Source: Bacteroidales bacterium (GTDB taxonomy: Bacteria; Bacteroidota; Bacteroidia; Bacteroidales; 4484-276). From it: a DNA stretch of 5,252 nt. The notes under the pieces were generated by a model. The model made no database searches, had not been told where the DNA came from, and worked only from the letters and a program-made list of their open reading frames with translations. Of the stretch, positions 1 to 5,252 are shown one piece after another. Numbering within the stretch: the stretch's first letter is position 1; each line of letters starts with the position of its first letter. Made by a program: the position numbers and the translations under genes. The DNA is taken from positions 1 to 5,252 of the forward strand of contig JAGYLT010000187.1 in the NCBI GenBank assembly GCA_018400545.1, written 5' to 3'.

Positions 1-111
1 CCCGCGCAGTTCGGGATTGTCGCGCTGCTCCACGGAGGCATAAAAAGCGTCCATGTCCACATGGATAATTTTGCGATATGTTTCCGTTGATTCCGGCATG
101 GGGTGGAGCAT
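1..111 (-). CDS. dinB: DNA polymerase IV (Y-family translesion polymerase), N-terminal fragment
   Basis: Only the first 37 codons are inside the window; the rest lies beyond base 1. The peptide contains [20 protein letters not shown] (residues 14-33), the hallmark first motif of DinB/Pol IV. By alignment with the E. coli protein, Asp19 is the first metal-binding catalytic aspartate (E. coli Asp8) and Tyr24 sits at the aromatic steric-gate position that excludes ribonucleotides (E. coli Phe13). The family copies past damaged template bases in the cytoplasm and is error-prone. Two in-frame ATGs are possible: base 111 (used here, one base after the upstream stop) and base 99, which gives a start [10 protein letters not shown] and 13 bases of spacing. 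Neither has a Shine-Dalgarno sequence, so the choice is open. It probably shares a transcript with the DUF2905 gene upstream. The family call is very secure despite the short fragment. Confidence 0.93.
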   Translation of the reverse strand, partial: MLHPMPESTETYRKIIHVDMDAFYASVEQRDNPELRG

Positions 112-112
112 T

Positions 113-334
113 TTATAAAAAACGCCTGATTAACCAGATGATCATACTCAGTATAACGCTGAGCAGGATCATGGTAGTGATGGGGAAATAAAACCTGAAA
201 TTCTCCCGCTCAATGCGAATATCGCCGGGCAGCCGCCCCAGCCACTGCAGCTTGTCGCCACCAAGCCAGATCACCAGTCCGGCAATGATGATCAAAATGC
301 CGATCAGTACCAATATTTTTCCGGTTCCGGCCAT
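113..334 (-). CDS. DUF2905 family small two-helix membrane protein
   Basis: The 73-residue protein has two hydrophobic segments, about residues 7-24 and 51-69. The loop between them carries LGRLPGDI (32-39), then a charged RIEREN stretch and FYFPI (48-52). The paired LGxLPGDI and FYFPI signatures and the roughly 70-residue length are those of the DUF2905 family, whose biochemical role is unknown. Short basic ends (Lys6; Arg70-Arg71) flank the helices; there is no cleavable signal. I chose ATG at 334 over an in-frame TTG at 340 because it is the stronger start codon and the extra residues (M-I) add nothing conserved. The stop at 113-115 lies one base before the first dinB ATG, so the pair is probably co-transcribed and may be translationally coupled. 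From memory, in some other phyla DUF2905 genes sit beside ruvAB repair genes, so a repair neighbour is not out of character. No promoter matching the Bacteroidota consensus was found upstream on this strand. Confidence 0.85.
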   Translation of the reverse strand: MAGTGKILVLIGILIIIAGLVIWLGGDKLQWLGRLPGDIRIERENFRFYFPITTMILLSVILSMIIWLIRRFL

Positions 335-349
335 AATCAATTATTCTGC

Positions 350-357
350 TATTTTTG
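350..357 (+). promoter_or_regulatory. Putative -7 promoter element of the nuclease gene (TATTTTTG)
   Basis: TATTTTTG matches the Bacteroidota -7 consensus TAnnTTTG at every fixed position and ends 21 bases before the ATG at 379. No good -33 TTTG is present; the nearest candidate is a TTCCG at 325-329, inside the start of the divergent DUF2905 gene. Transcription would start a few bases after 357, giving a short leader of about 15 bases. The only other in-frame start for the nuclease, TTG at 355, would lie inside this box, which supports ATG 379 as the real start. Confidence 0.5.
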
Positions 358-378
358 ACTGCCAATTCATTCAATCAC

Positions 379-1440
379 ATGAAACATTTTGCATTTAACG
401 CAACCGTAAATGTATTGTTTTTTCTGCTGCTGGTTCCAATTTTCGGGATCGCACAAAATGATATTCCCGAAGATACCGATTCTTTCAGAATCATGTTTTA
501 TAATGTGGAAAATCTCTTCGATCCTTACGACGATTCGCTGACGCGTGATGAGGAGTTTACACCTGAAGGGGAAAGGTACTGGACGAACTATAAATTTTAT
601 GATAAGCTCAACAAGGTTTACAAAGTGATTATGGCCGTTGGCGGATGGGAGCCGCCGGCTATCGTGGGATTGTGCGAGATTGAAAACCGGTTTGTGCTTG
701 AAAAGCTGATTGATGAAACGCCCCTCAAAAATTTTGGCTACCGGATCGTTCATCACGAATCGCCCGACCGGCGCGGCATCGATGTGGCCCTGCTTTACCG
801 CGAATCATGTTTTGAGCCATTTTACGATGAGGCCATTAAGGTTACGTTTGCAGATGATACCGCTTATCATACCCGCGATATTCTTTACGTAAAAGGTTTG
901 TTGGGGCAGCGTGAAATGCTCCACATTTTTATCAATCACTGGCCTTCACGTTATGGTGGCTACCTGGCTACGGTTGAGCGCAGGAATACTGCGGCGCAGA
1001 TTCTTAAAACCCATACCGACTCAATCTTGTCGGTGAATCCGGAAACCGCCATCGTCATCATGGGAGATTTTAATGATGGTCCAACTGACGAAAGCATTTC
1101 AAAAGTTATCGGCGCCGGGAATCCTGATGAAGAAATTGTTTTGGGTCGCTATTATAACATTACGCTTGCAGATCAGGACGGCTGGAACCATGGAACAATC
1201 AAATACAGAGCCGACTGGGATATATTTGATCAGGTGATTGTATCGGGATATTTGCTCAATGATGAATCCGGGGTTCAGGTTTATTTAGACAGAGCGGTCA
1301 TCTTTCACGAGGACTTTTTACTGGAAGAGGATGATCGCTACCTGGGAATAAAGCCTTATCGTACTTTCACAGGATTCAAATATAATGGCGGGTACAGCGA
1401 TCATCTGCCAGTTTATATCGACTTGAATACAGCGGATTAG
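379..1440 (+). CDS. Secreted endonuclease/exonuclease/phosphatase (EEP) family protein
   Basis: The 353-residue protein begins with a signal peptide: a Lys-containing start, a hydrophobic core VLFFLLLVPIFGIA (about 12-25), and a likely cut at Ala25/Gln26, so it acts in the periplasm or outside the cell. The rest is a full EEP domain with the Mg-dependent active-site motifs in order: FYNVENLFD (Asn42), GLCEIEN (Glu100), RRGIDVALLYR (131-141), FINHWPSR (His187), IMGDFND (Asp230, Asn232) and YSDHLPV (Asp341, His342). All expected catalytic residues are present, so it should be active. The family hydrolyses phosphodiester or phosphomonoester bonds; the NVENLFD and NHWPSR forms are typical of bacterial secreted nuclease-like members, so DNA or RNA is the likely substrate, though this is not provable here. 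There is no lipobox cysteine and no type IX secretion C-terminal domain. ATG 379 was chosen over TTG 355 because it puts a Lys directly before the signal core and TTG 355 falls in the promoter box. It is transcribed alone, divergent from DUF2905-dinB. Confidence 0.9.
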   Translation: MKHFAFNATVNVLFFLLLVPIFGIAQNDIPEDTDSFRIMFYNVENLFDPYDDSLTRDEEFTPEGERYWTNYKFYDKLNKVYKVIMAVGGWEPPAIVGLCEIENRFVLEKLIDETPLKNFGYRIVHHESPDRRGIDVALLYRESCFEPFYDEAIKVTFADDTAYHTRDILYVKGLLGQREMLHIFINHWPSRYGGYLATVERRNTAAQILKTHTDSILSVNPETAIVIMGDFNDGPTDESISKVIGAGNPDEEIVLGRYYNITLADQDGWNHGTIKYRADWDIFDQVIVSGYLLNDESGVQVYLDRAVIFHEDFLLEEDDRYLGIKPYRTFTGFKYNGGYSDHLPVYIDLNTAD

Positions 1441-1495
1441 TCTTGCTACATCCGATTCAAAATCAGGATTAAAATTTTATAACGCAACAGATTTT

Positions 1496-1507
1496 TAACC
1501 TGGGTTA
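1496..1507. repeat. Short inverted repeat TAACC-TG-GGTTA
   Basis: This perfect 5-bp dyad with a 2-base centre lies 55 bases past the nuclease stop. It is too tight to fold as a full hairpin (four pairs around CTGG at best), so a protein-binding site is as likely as a terminator. It overlaps the next dyad by two bases. The same arm sequence TAACC/GGTTA recurs in the hairpin at 4177-4197, downstream of the kinase. Confidence 0.35.
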
Positions 1508-1530
1508 TTCAAAAGGTGTTTTTTTGAATA
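1506..1530. repeat. 9-bp perfect inverted repeat with 7-base loop
   Basis: The arms are TATTCAAAA (1506-1514) and TTTTGAATA (1522-1530), separated by GGTGTTT. All nine pairs match, but only one is G-C, so an RNA hairpin would be weak. The right arm takes in most of a run of seven T (1519-1525). It could be a poor terminator for the nuclease gene or an operator. Its last four bases are shared with the next dyad, so the two structures exclude each other. Confidence 0.5.
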
Positions 1531-1546
1531 TTAAAAGTTTAATATT
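1527..1546. repeat. 9-bp perfect palindrome upstream of the kinase promoter box
   Basis: AATATTAAA (1527-1535) and TTTAATATT (1538-1546) are exact reverse complements around a 2-base AG. A 2-base spacer is unsuited to an RNA hairpin but suits a dimeric DNA-binding protein. The centre lies about 40 bp upstream of the centre of the putative -7 box at 1573-1580, a position typical of activator sites. AT-richness raises the chance of coincidence, so the regulatory role is inference. Confidence 0.45.
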
Positions 1547-1572
1547 TCATCCGTTTTTAAACCTGAAGCCTT

Positions 1573-1580
1573 TATTTTTG
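1573..1580 (+). promoter_or_regulatory. Putative -7 promoter element of the histidine kinase gene (TATTTTTG)
   Basis: This box is identical to the one ahead of the nuclease gene and matches TAnnTTTG fully. No clear -33 TTTG is found at the usual 19-21 base spacing; GTTTTT at 1553-1558 is the closest. If used, it leaves an untranslated leader of about 150 bases before the ATG at 1738. A weaker alternative, CAGATTTG at 1639-1646 (one mismatch), would shorten the leader to about 90 bases. Confidence 0.4.
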
Positions 1581-1606
1581 TTTAATCACTTTTAACCAAT
1601 TTTAAC
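1581..1606. repeat. Three TTTAA units phased at 10 bp
   Basis: TTTAA begins at 1581, 1591 and 1601, exactly one helical turn apart, and the last two units share the longer word TTTTAAC (1590-1596, 1600-1606). The array starts directly after the putative -7 box, so it would lie in the first transcribed bases of the kinase leader. Phased A/T tracts can bend DNA, and direct repeats at one-turn spacing are a common form of regulator site; neither role is shown here. The rest of the 1441-1737 gap holds no gene I can support. Confidence 0.35.
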
Positions 1607-1737
1607 GAACCAGTCAAACGGTAAAACAGTTATTAAATCAGATTTGGATTCTCAGGAGGATGAACAGAAGCGTACAAATCTAAAAATATTACATTTAAAA
1701 ACATCACGAATAACCTCAATTGCTACAGTTAACACCT

Positions 1738-4095
1738 ATGCCCGATCATAATAAAATACAGGAATTAAGGCGCGAAGCAGAAAAAATCCTGAAGAACAAG
1801 GAATCTTTTACGCAGCAAAGCTCTGTAAACGAAGAGATGGCCCGACTGCTTGAGGAATTATCGGTTCACCAGATTGAGCTGGAAATGCAAAATGATGAAC
1901 TGCAGCGATCTCAACAGGAACTCGAACATCAGAAAAACAAGTATATCGATCTGTACGAAAACGCCCCGGTTGCATACATCACCATCAGCCCCACAGGCAA
2001 TATTGTTTCGCAAAACCGCAAAGCCAGTCAGATATTCGGTACGCCGAAAAACCCAAACTTCAACTACATTTCCATCTTCCCCTACATTGAGCAGGATTCA
2101 AAAACCGATTTCCGGAAAATGCTCAAAAATGCATTTATCATGCAACTTGAGCAAAGAGGGGAGATCAGAATGAAAACGGGTGACCAGAACGTTGTCCACA
2201 CCGAGATGCACCTGACGGTGTATTATGATATTGAGCGGGAACAGGACCTTTGCCGGATTACCATCACCAATATCGAAAATGTTAGAAAAACCTTTAACAG
2301 GCAACTGGCGCAAAGCGAAGAAAAATACACCGAATTAGCCGAAAACATCAGCGAAGGTATTTACCTTACAGAAAATGGCTACATAAAAATGGTGAATACC
2401 CCGGCCTGTCGTCTTTTTGGTTACGAACAGGATGAGCTTATAGACAGAAAAGTATGGGATTTTGTTAAACCCGAACAGCAGGAAGAGATAAAGAATTTGT
2501 TTATTCAGAAGATTAAAAGCCTGGACGGCAGCCCGGTTGAGGTTGAATGTGTGAAAAAAGATGGAAGCACTTTTTGGGGTGAGATCAGCATGCGTATCAT
2601 CCGCGATCAGAAACGTGTATTCGGTGTGATTTCGGATATTACCCAGCGCAAGGCCGCTGAAGACGCGCTCCGCGATAGTGAGCAACGCCTGAACATGGCA
2701 CTCGAAGGCACCAAAGCCGGGCTGTGGGACTGGACCATCGAAACCGGGCATGTGATTTTTGACGACAGGTGGGTAGAGATGCTGGGTTATGATAGAAAAG
2801 ATATTATACCACATGTGTCATCGTGGGAGAAACTTGTTCATCCCGATGACATGAAGGAAGTCGTAAGAAAGCTTGAAGATCATCTTGAAGGCAGGACATC
2901 ATTTTATAAGAGTATTCACCGTCTGAAAACAAAAGATGGATCCTGGAAATACATCCTGGACAGCGGAATGGTGATCGATCGCAATGCGGCCGGAGAGCCC
3001 ATACGTGCAGTGGGAACCCACCAGGATGTTACCGAACAGAAAATCAATGAGGAGAAACTCAGGGAGATCAATGCCACCAAAGACAAACTGTTTTCAATTA
3101 TTGCTCACGACCTGAAAAGCCCCTACAATGCCCAGTTAGGGTTTCTGGAATTGTTACTCGAAAATGAAGAATCCTTTACCGAGGAACAGCGGAAGCGATT
3201 TATTAAAACAGTTTACCAAAGCACCAAGCAATCGTTTGCATTGCTGGATAATCTGCTGGTGTGGTCGAGGACCCAAACAGGCAAAATTCCTTTTAACCCG
3301 GAAGAACTGTTGCTTGCTCAGGTTTTTGAGGAAGCCATCGATCTGCAACGTTATGCGGCACAGTCTAAAAACATCATGATCGATACCGAACTTTGTAATG
3401 ATAATAGCGAAGTTACTGCCGACCAGGAGATGGTGAATACAATACTTAGAAACCTGATATCCAACGCAATAAAATTCACACCTGAAAACGGTAATATTGT
3501 GCTGGGTGCAAAAACAGCGAGCGATAATAAAATTCTCATTTATGTTCGCGATACCGGAGTTGGCATCCCTGAAGAAGATACACCCAAACTTTTCGATCCC
3601 ACCAGCAATTATTCAACCATTGGAACAAACAAGGAAAAAGGAACGGGAATCGGCCTGATACTTTGCCGCGAGTTTGTGGAAAGGAATGGCGGTAAAATCT
3701 GGGTGGAGAGTGAAAAAGGAAAGGGGAGTACTTTTTATTTTACACTGCAAAGCTTAAAACCTGCCAGAAAATGCGATGCCAACTGCATTCAGAACTTTGA
3801 GGAAATCAACCAAAGAATCAGGCAGAACGAGGAACTTCATAAATATTTCCTGAAAACCATCATCCCGTTCTTCAGGCATACCTACCAGAAATTCTCGAAG
3901 GAGGAGATCAGTTGCTTTATAACTGAGTTGAAGTCCATCTCGAAAACCCACAAAATCAAGGAATTTTCTGTTTTTACAGACATGATCATCAAAAGTCTGG
4001 AGCATCAGGACACCAACCAGATCAACATCTGTTTTGCGGAATTTGAGAAACTCACTGATGAATTGGAAATCGTTGCTACGCGCGGCGATGAATAA
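1738..4095 (+). CDS. Cytoplasmic multi-PAS sensor histidine kinase with Hpt-like C-terminal tail
   Basis: The 785-residue protein has no signal peptide or membrane segment, so it should sense a cytoplasmic cue. Domains in order: a charged coiled coil with LSVHQIELEMQNDELQ (about 30-68); PAS 1 (about 69-185, starting YENAPVAYITIS); PAS 2 (about 195-305, ending ISDITQRK); PAS 3 (about 316-436, of the PAS_3 type, with LVHPDD and ending HQDVTEQK); HisKA (about 447-515, phospho-acceptor His457 in SIIAHDLKSP); and HATPase_c (about 525-670, N box Asn576 in NLISNAIKF, G1 DTGVGI 605-610, F box LFDP 618-621, G2 GTGIGL 635-640). All catalytic motifs are intact, so autophosphorylation at His457 is expected. 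Residues 675-785 form an extra helical tail beginning with CDANC (Cys679, Cys683). It resembles the degenerate Hpt-like end of Bacteroidota hybrid kinases, though no receiver domain is present. ATG 1738 was preferred to TTG at 1720; neither has a ribosome binding site. No response regulator is in the window, so its partner and signal are unknown. Confidence 0.93.
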   Translation: MPDHNKIQELRREAEKILKNKESFTQQSSVNEEMARLLEELSVHQIELEMQNDELQRSQQELEHQKNKYIDLYENAPVAYITISPTGNIVSQNRKASQIFGTPKNPNFNYISIFPYIEQDSKTDFRKMLKNAFIMQLEQRGEIRMKTGDQNVVHTEMHLTVYYDIEREQDLCRITITNIENVRKTFNRQLAQSEEKYTELAENISEGIYLTENGYIKMVNTPACRLFGYEQDELIDRKVWDFVKPEQQEEIKNLFIQKIKSLDGSPVEVECVKKDGSTFWGEISMRIIRDQKRVFGVISDITQRKAAEDALRDSEQRLNMALEGTKAGLWDWTIETGHVIFDDRWVEMLGYDRKDIIPHVSSWEKLVHPDDMKEVVRKLEDHLEGRTSFYKSIHRLKTKDGSWKYILDSGMVIDRNAAGEPIRAVGTHQDVTEQKINEEKLREINATKDKLFSIIAHDLKSPYNAQLGFLELLLENEESFTEEQRKRFIKTVYQSTKQSFALLDNLLVWSRTQTGKIPFNPEELLLAQVFEEAIDLQRYAAQSKNIMIDTELCNDNSEVTADQEMVNTILRNLISNAIKFTPENGNIVLGAKTASDNKILIYVRDTGVGIPEEDTPKLFDPTSNYSTIGTNKEKGTGIGLILCREFVERNGGKIWVESEKGKGSTFYFTLQSLKPARKCDANCIQNFEEINQRIRQNEELHKYFLKTIIPFFRHTYQKFSKEEISCFITELKSISKTHKIKEFSVFTDMIIKSLEHQDTNQINICFAEFEKLTDELEIVATRGDE

Positions 4096-4170
4096 AAAAA
4101 GTACTTTATACCAAAGCTTGTTTCAACAATCAAAATTGGAAACATAACCCTGAAAATTCATTTCAATAAT

Positions 4171-4197
4171 CCGGGATAACCCGCATGAGCCGGGTTA
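4171..4197. terminator. Hairpin between convergent genes, possible terminator
   Basis: TAACCCG (4177-4183) pairs perfectly with CGGGTTA (4191-4197) across a 7-base loop; shifting the loop adds two inner G-C pairs at the cost of one bulge. An alternative hairpin, CGGG-ATAA-CCCG (4172-4183), uses the same left arm. It lies 82 bases past the kinase stop and 84 bases past the phytase stop, midway between the converging genes, where a shared terminator would be expected. Neither strand has a good run of T after the stem (only AATTT on the plus strand), so intrinsic termination would be weak. The remaining sequence from 4096 to 4280 shows no gene. Confidence 0.4.
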
Positions 4198-4280
4198 ATT
4201 TCAGAGATAAAACCAACCGTTCTGCTTTTCAATGTGCAGAGGCTGAGGCCCGGGGCAATTCAAAGAATCAACATGAGGGC

Positions 4281-5252
4281 TTATTCCACCTGGTCTTTGG
4301 CAGGAACATACTTATTGTCGATGAGTAACCAGGGCTGGAATTGCCTGGCGACTTCCTTCCAGTTTACCAGTTTAAAATTCTGGTTCACCTGCTGCTCACC
4401 CTCGTAGTTGTAGCCGTCCTGTGCAATAAAAACGCCATCCGGATAAGCGGAACCCACAGAAAGGTTCAGCACATCAATGCCGTCGGTTTCAGAAACGCCG
4501 TCAACACTGCCATTGGCGGAGATCATAAAACTTCCAAGGTATTTGTGGTGGCCACCGCGGGTAAAAACGGCAAAGGAATTATTGCCCTGGCTCGAAGCGA
4601 TCAGGTATCCCTTGCCTTCGGAGCCATAATAGATGGTTAATCCTTCAACATCAACTTCCATTTTGGTTTTTGCAATATCTGCAATCAGTTCTTTTTTATC
4701 GCCTTCTGCCGGGAGGGCCGGAATTTTCCATATGCCTTTTGCCTCTTCACCCACAAATAGATTTCCGGTTTCATCGTCGGCTACCAGCCCTTCGCATTGC
4801 GAGTCGAATTTTAGCACTCTGCTGTATCTTGGCTTAACTTTGCCGTTGTCGTTTACCAGTTCCCACTGATCCAACAAACCGTCCTTACCCACAGAAATCG
4901 CATACATTTTATTTACATGATCTTTGATGAAACGGGTTTTGTGGGAGCAGCGATAAAGGCAGAAGCCATAAACTTCGGATGATTTGGGCTTGAATTCACC
5001 TGACAACTGCAGCTCTTCCAGTTCACGGGTTTCCGGGTTTACCTTCATCAGCACGATGCTGTTATCTGTCCGGTTGGTCGCCCCAACTATTGTTATTGAG
5101 TCGCTGCCCAGCCCGAATTTAGTTTTTAGGTCCACGTTATTTACCCTTCCCACAGGATAGTTGAAAAGCTCGTTACCATCAAAATCATAAACCACCAGTC
5201 CTTTTTTCTTGTTGGTTCCAATGATTGTGCTTTTGGACGGGTCATCGTGGTT
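4281..5252 (-). CDS. 3-phytase (beta-propeller phytase), N-terminus beyond window
   Basis: 323 residues plus the stop are visible. The frame stays open to the window edge, and the first visible residues (DPSKSTIIGTNKKKGLVVYD) already align with the family, so the internal GTG at 5195 is not the start. About 25 residues of the domain plus a likely export signal are probably missing. Family signatures in order: YDFDGNELFNYPVGRVNNVD (22-41), GATNRTDN (57-64), EVYGFCLY (93-100), QCEGLVADDE (152-161), LFVGEEAKGIWK (165-176), DVEGLTIYYG (201-210), GYLIASSQGNNSFAV (215-229), ETDGIDV (255-261), FIAQDG (275-280) and NQNFKLVNW (290-298). The acidic residues of the QCEGL and DVEGL motifs correspond to the calcium/phosphate active site of Bacillus phytase. 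The family removes phosphates from inositol hexakisphosphate (phytate) using calcium, usually outside the cytoplasm. After CLY, a stretch RCSHKTRFIKDHVNK (101-115) looks several residues longer than usual. The gene converges on the kinase; its promoter is outside the window. Confidence 0.94.
   Translation of the reverse strand, partial: NHDDPSKSTIIGTNKKKGLVVYDFDGNELFNYPVGRVNNVDLKTKFGLGSDSITIVGATNRTDNSIVLMKVNPETRELEELQLSGEFKPKSSEVYGFCLYRCSHKTRFIKDHVNKMYAISVGKDGLLDQWELVNDNGKVKPRYSRVLKFDSQCEGLVADDETGNLFVGEEAKGIWKIPALPAEGDKKELIADIAKTKMEVDVEGLTIYYGSEGKGYLIASSQGNNSFAVFTRGGHHKYLGSFMISANGSVDGVSETDGIDVLNLSVGSAYPDGVFIAQDGYNYEGEQQVNQNFKLVNWKEVARQFQPWLLIDNKYVPAKDQVE

Noticed and set aside
213..398. 61-codon plus-strand frame running from the DUF2905 gene into the start of the nuclease.
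   Set aside because: It overlaps both real genes in the wrong frame or strand and its sequence is low-complexity Ser/Pro/Ile.
367..756. 129-codon open frame on the minus strand inside the nuclease gene.
   Set aside because: It lies wholly antisense to a gene with clear catalytic motifs, and its translation shows no recognisable domain or sensible composition.
1654..1683. AGGAGG followed by ATG and a seven-codon frame (MNRSVQI, stop at 1681-1683) in the kinase leader, as a possible leader peptide.
   Set aside because: The AGGAGG touches the ATG with no spacing, so it cannot act as a normal ribosome binding site for it, and the peptide has no regulatory run of codons. Probably chance.
2335..2814. 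159-codon open frame on the minus strand inside the kinase gene.
   Set aside because: It is antisense to PAS 2 and PAS 3, which are well supported, and shows no family signature.
4240..4262. GC-rich near-palindrome around GGCCCGGGGC upstream of the phytase stop.
   Set aside because: The symmetric core is only a few bases and has no T run or extended stem, so no terminator or site can be supported.
4341..4869. Two plus-strand open frames (99 and 78 codons) opposite the phytase.
   Set aside because: Both are mirror frames of a highly conserved coding sequence and have no recognisable content.
5193..5195. GTG at 5195 as the phytase start.
   Set aside because: The frame continues upstream to the window edge with conserved phytase residues (DPSKSTIIGTNKKKGL), so this is an internal valine.

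Overview
The window looks like chromosomal DNA from a member of the Bacteroidota. Three things point there: no gene start has a Shine-Dalgarno sequence at a usable distance; two intergenic regions carry an exact match to the Bacteroidota -7 promoter element TAnnTTTG; and the multi-PAS histidine kinase and the secreted nuclease, whose signal peptide ends Ala-Gln, are of types common in that phylum. Genus cannot be read from this much sequence. No transposase, integrase, tRNA, rRNA or CRISPR array is visible.

Layout: the left edge (minus strand) holds the first 37 codons of dinB (DNA polymerase IV), preceded after a single base by a 73-residue two-helix membrane protein of the DUF2905 family; the two probably form one transcript. 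Divergently (plus strand) lies a complete secreted endonuclease/exonuclease/phosphatase-fold enzyme (379-1440). A 297-bp AT-rich gap follows, with a cluster of overlapping inverted repeats, a promoter-like box and a 10-bp phased TTTAA repeat. Next is a 785-residue cytoplasmic sensor histidine kinase with three PAS domains (1738-4095). It ends in an Hpt-like helical tail that is usually seen after a receiver domain, but no receiver is present. After a 185-bp gap containing a hairpin, a beta-propeller phytase (3-phytase) converges from the right on the minus strand and runs off the window with its N-terminus missing.

How the genes relate: DUF2905-dinB is the only likely operon. The nuclease and the phytase could both release phosphate from organic polymers outside the cytoplasm, but they are on opposite strands and separated by the kinase, so a joint role is only a guess. 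The kinase has no response regulator partner in the window. I do not see a convincing undescribed multi-gene system. The items most worth a second look are the kinase's tail, the dyad cluster upstream of the kinase, and the tight DUF2905-dinB junction.
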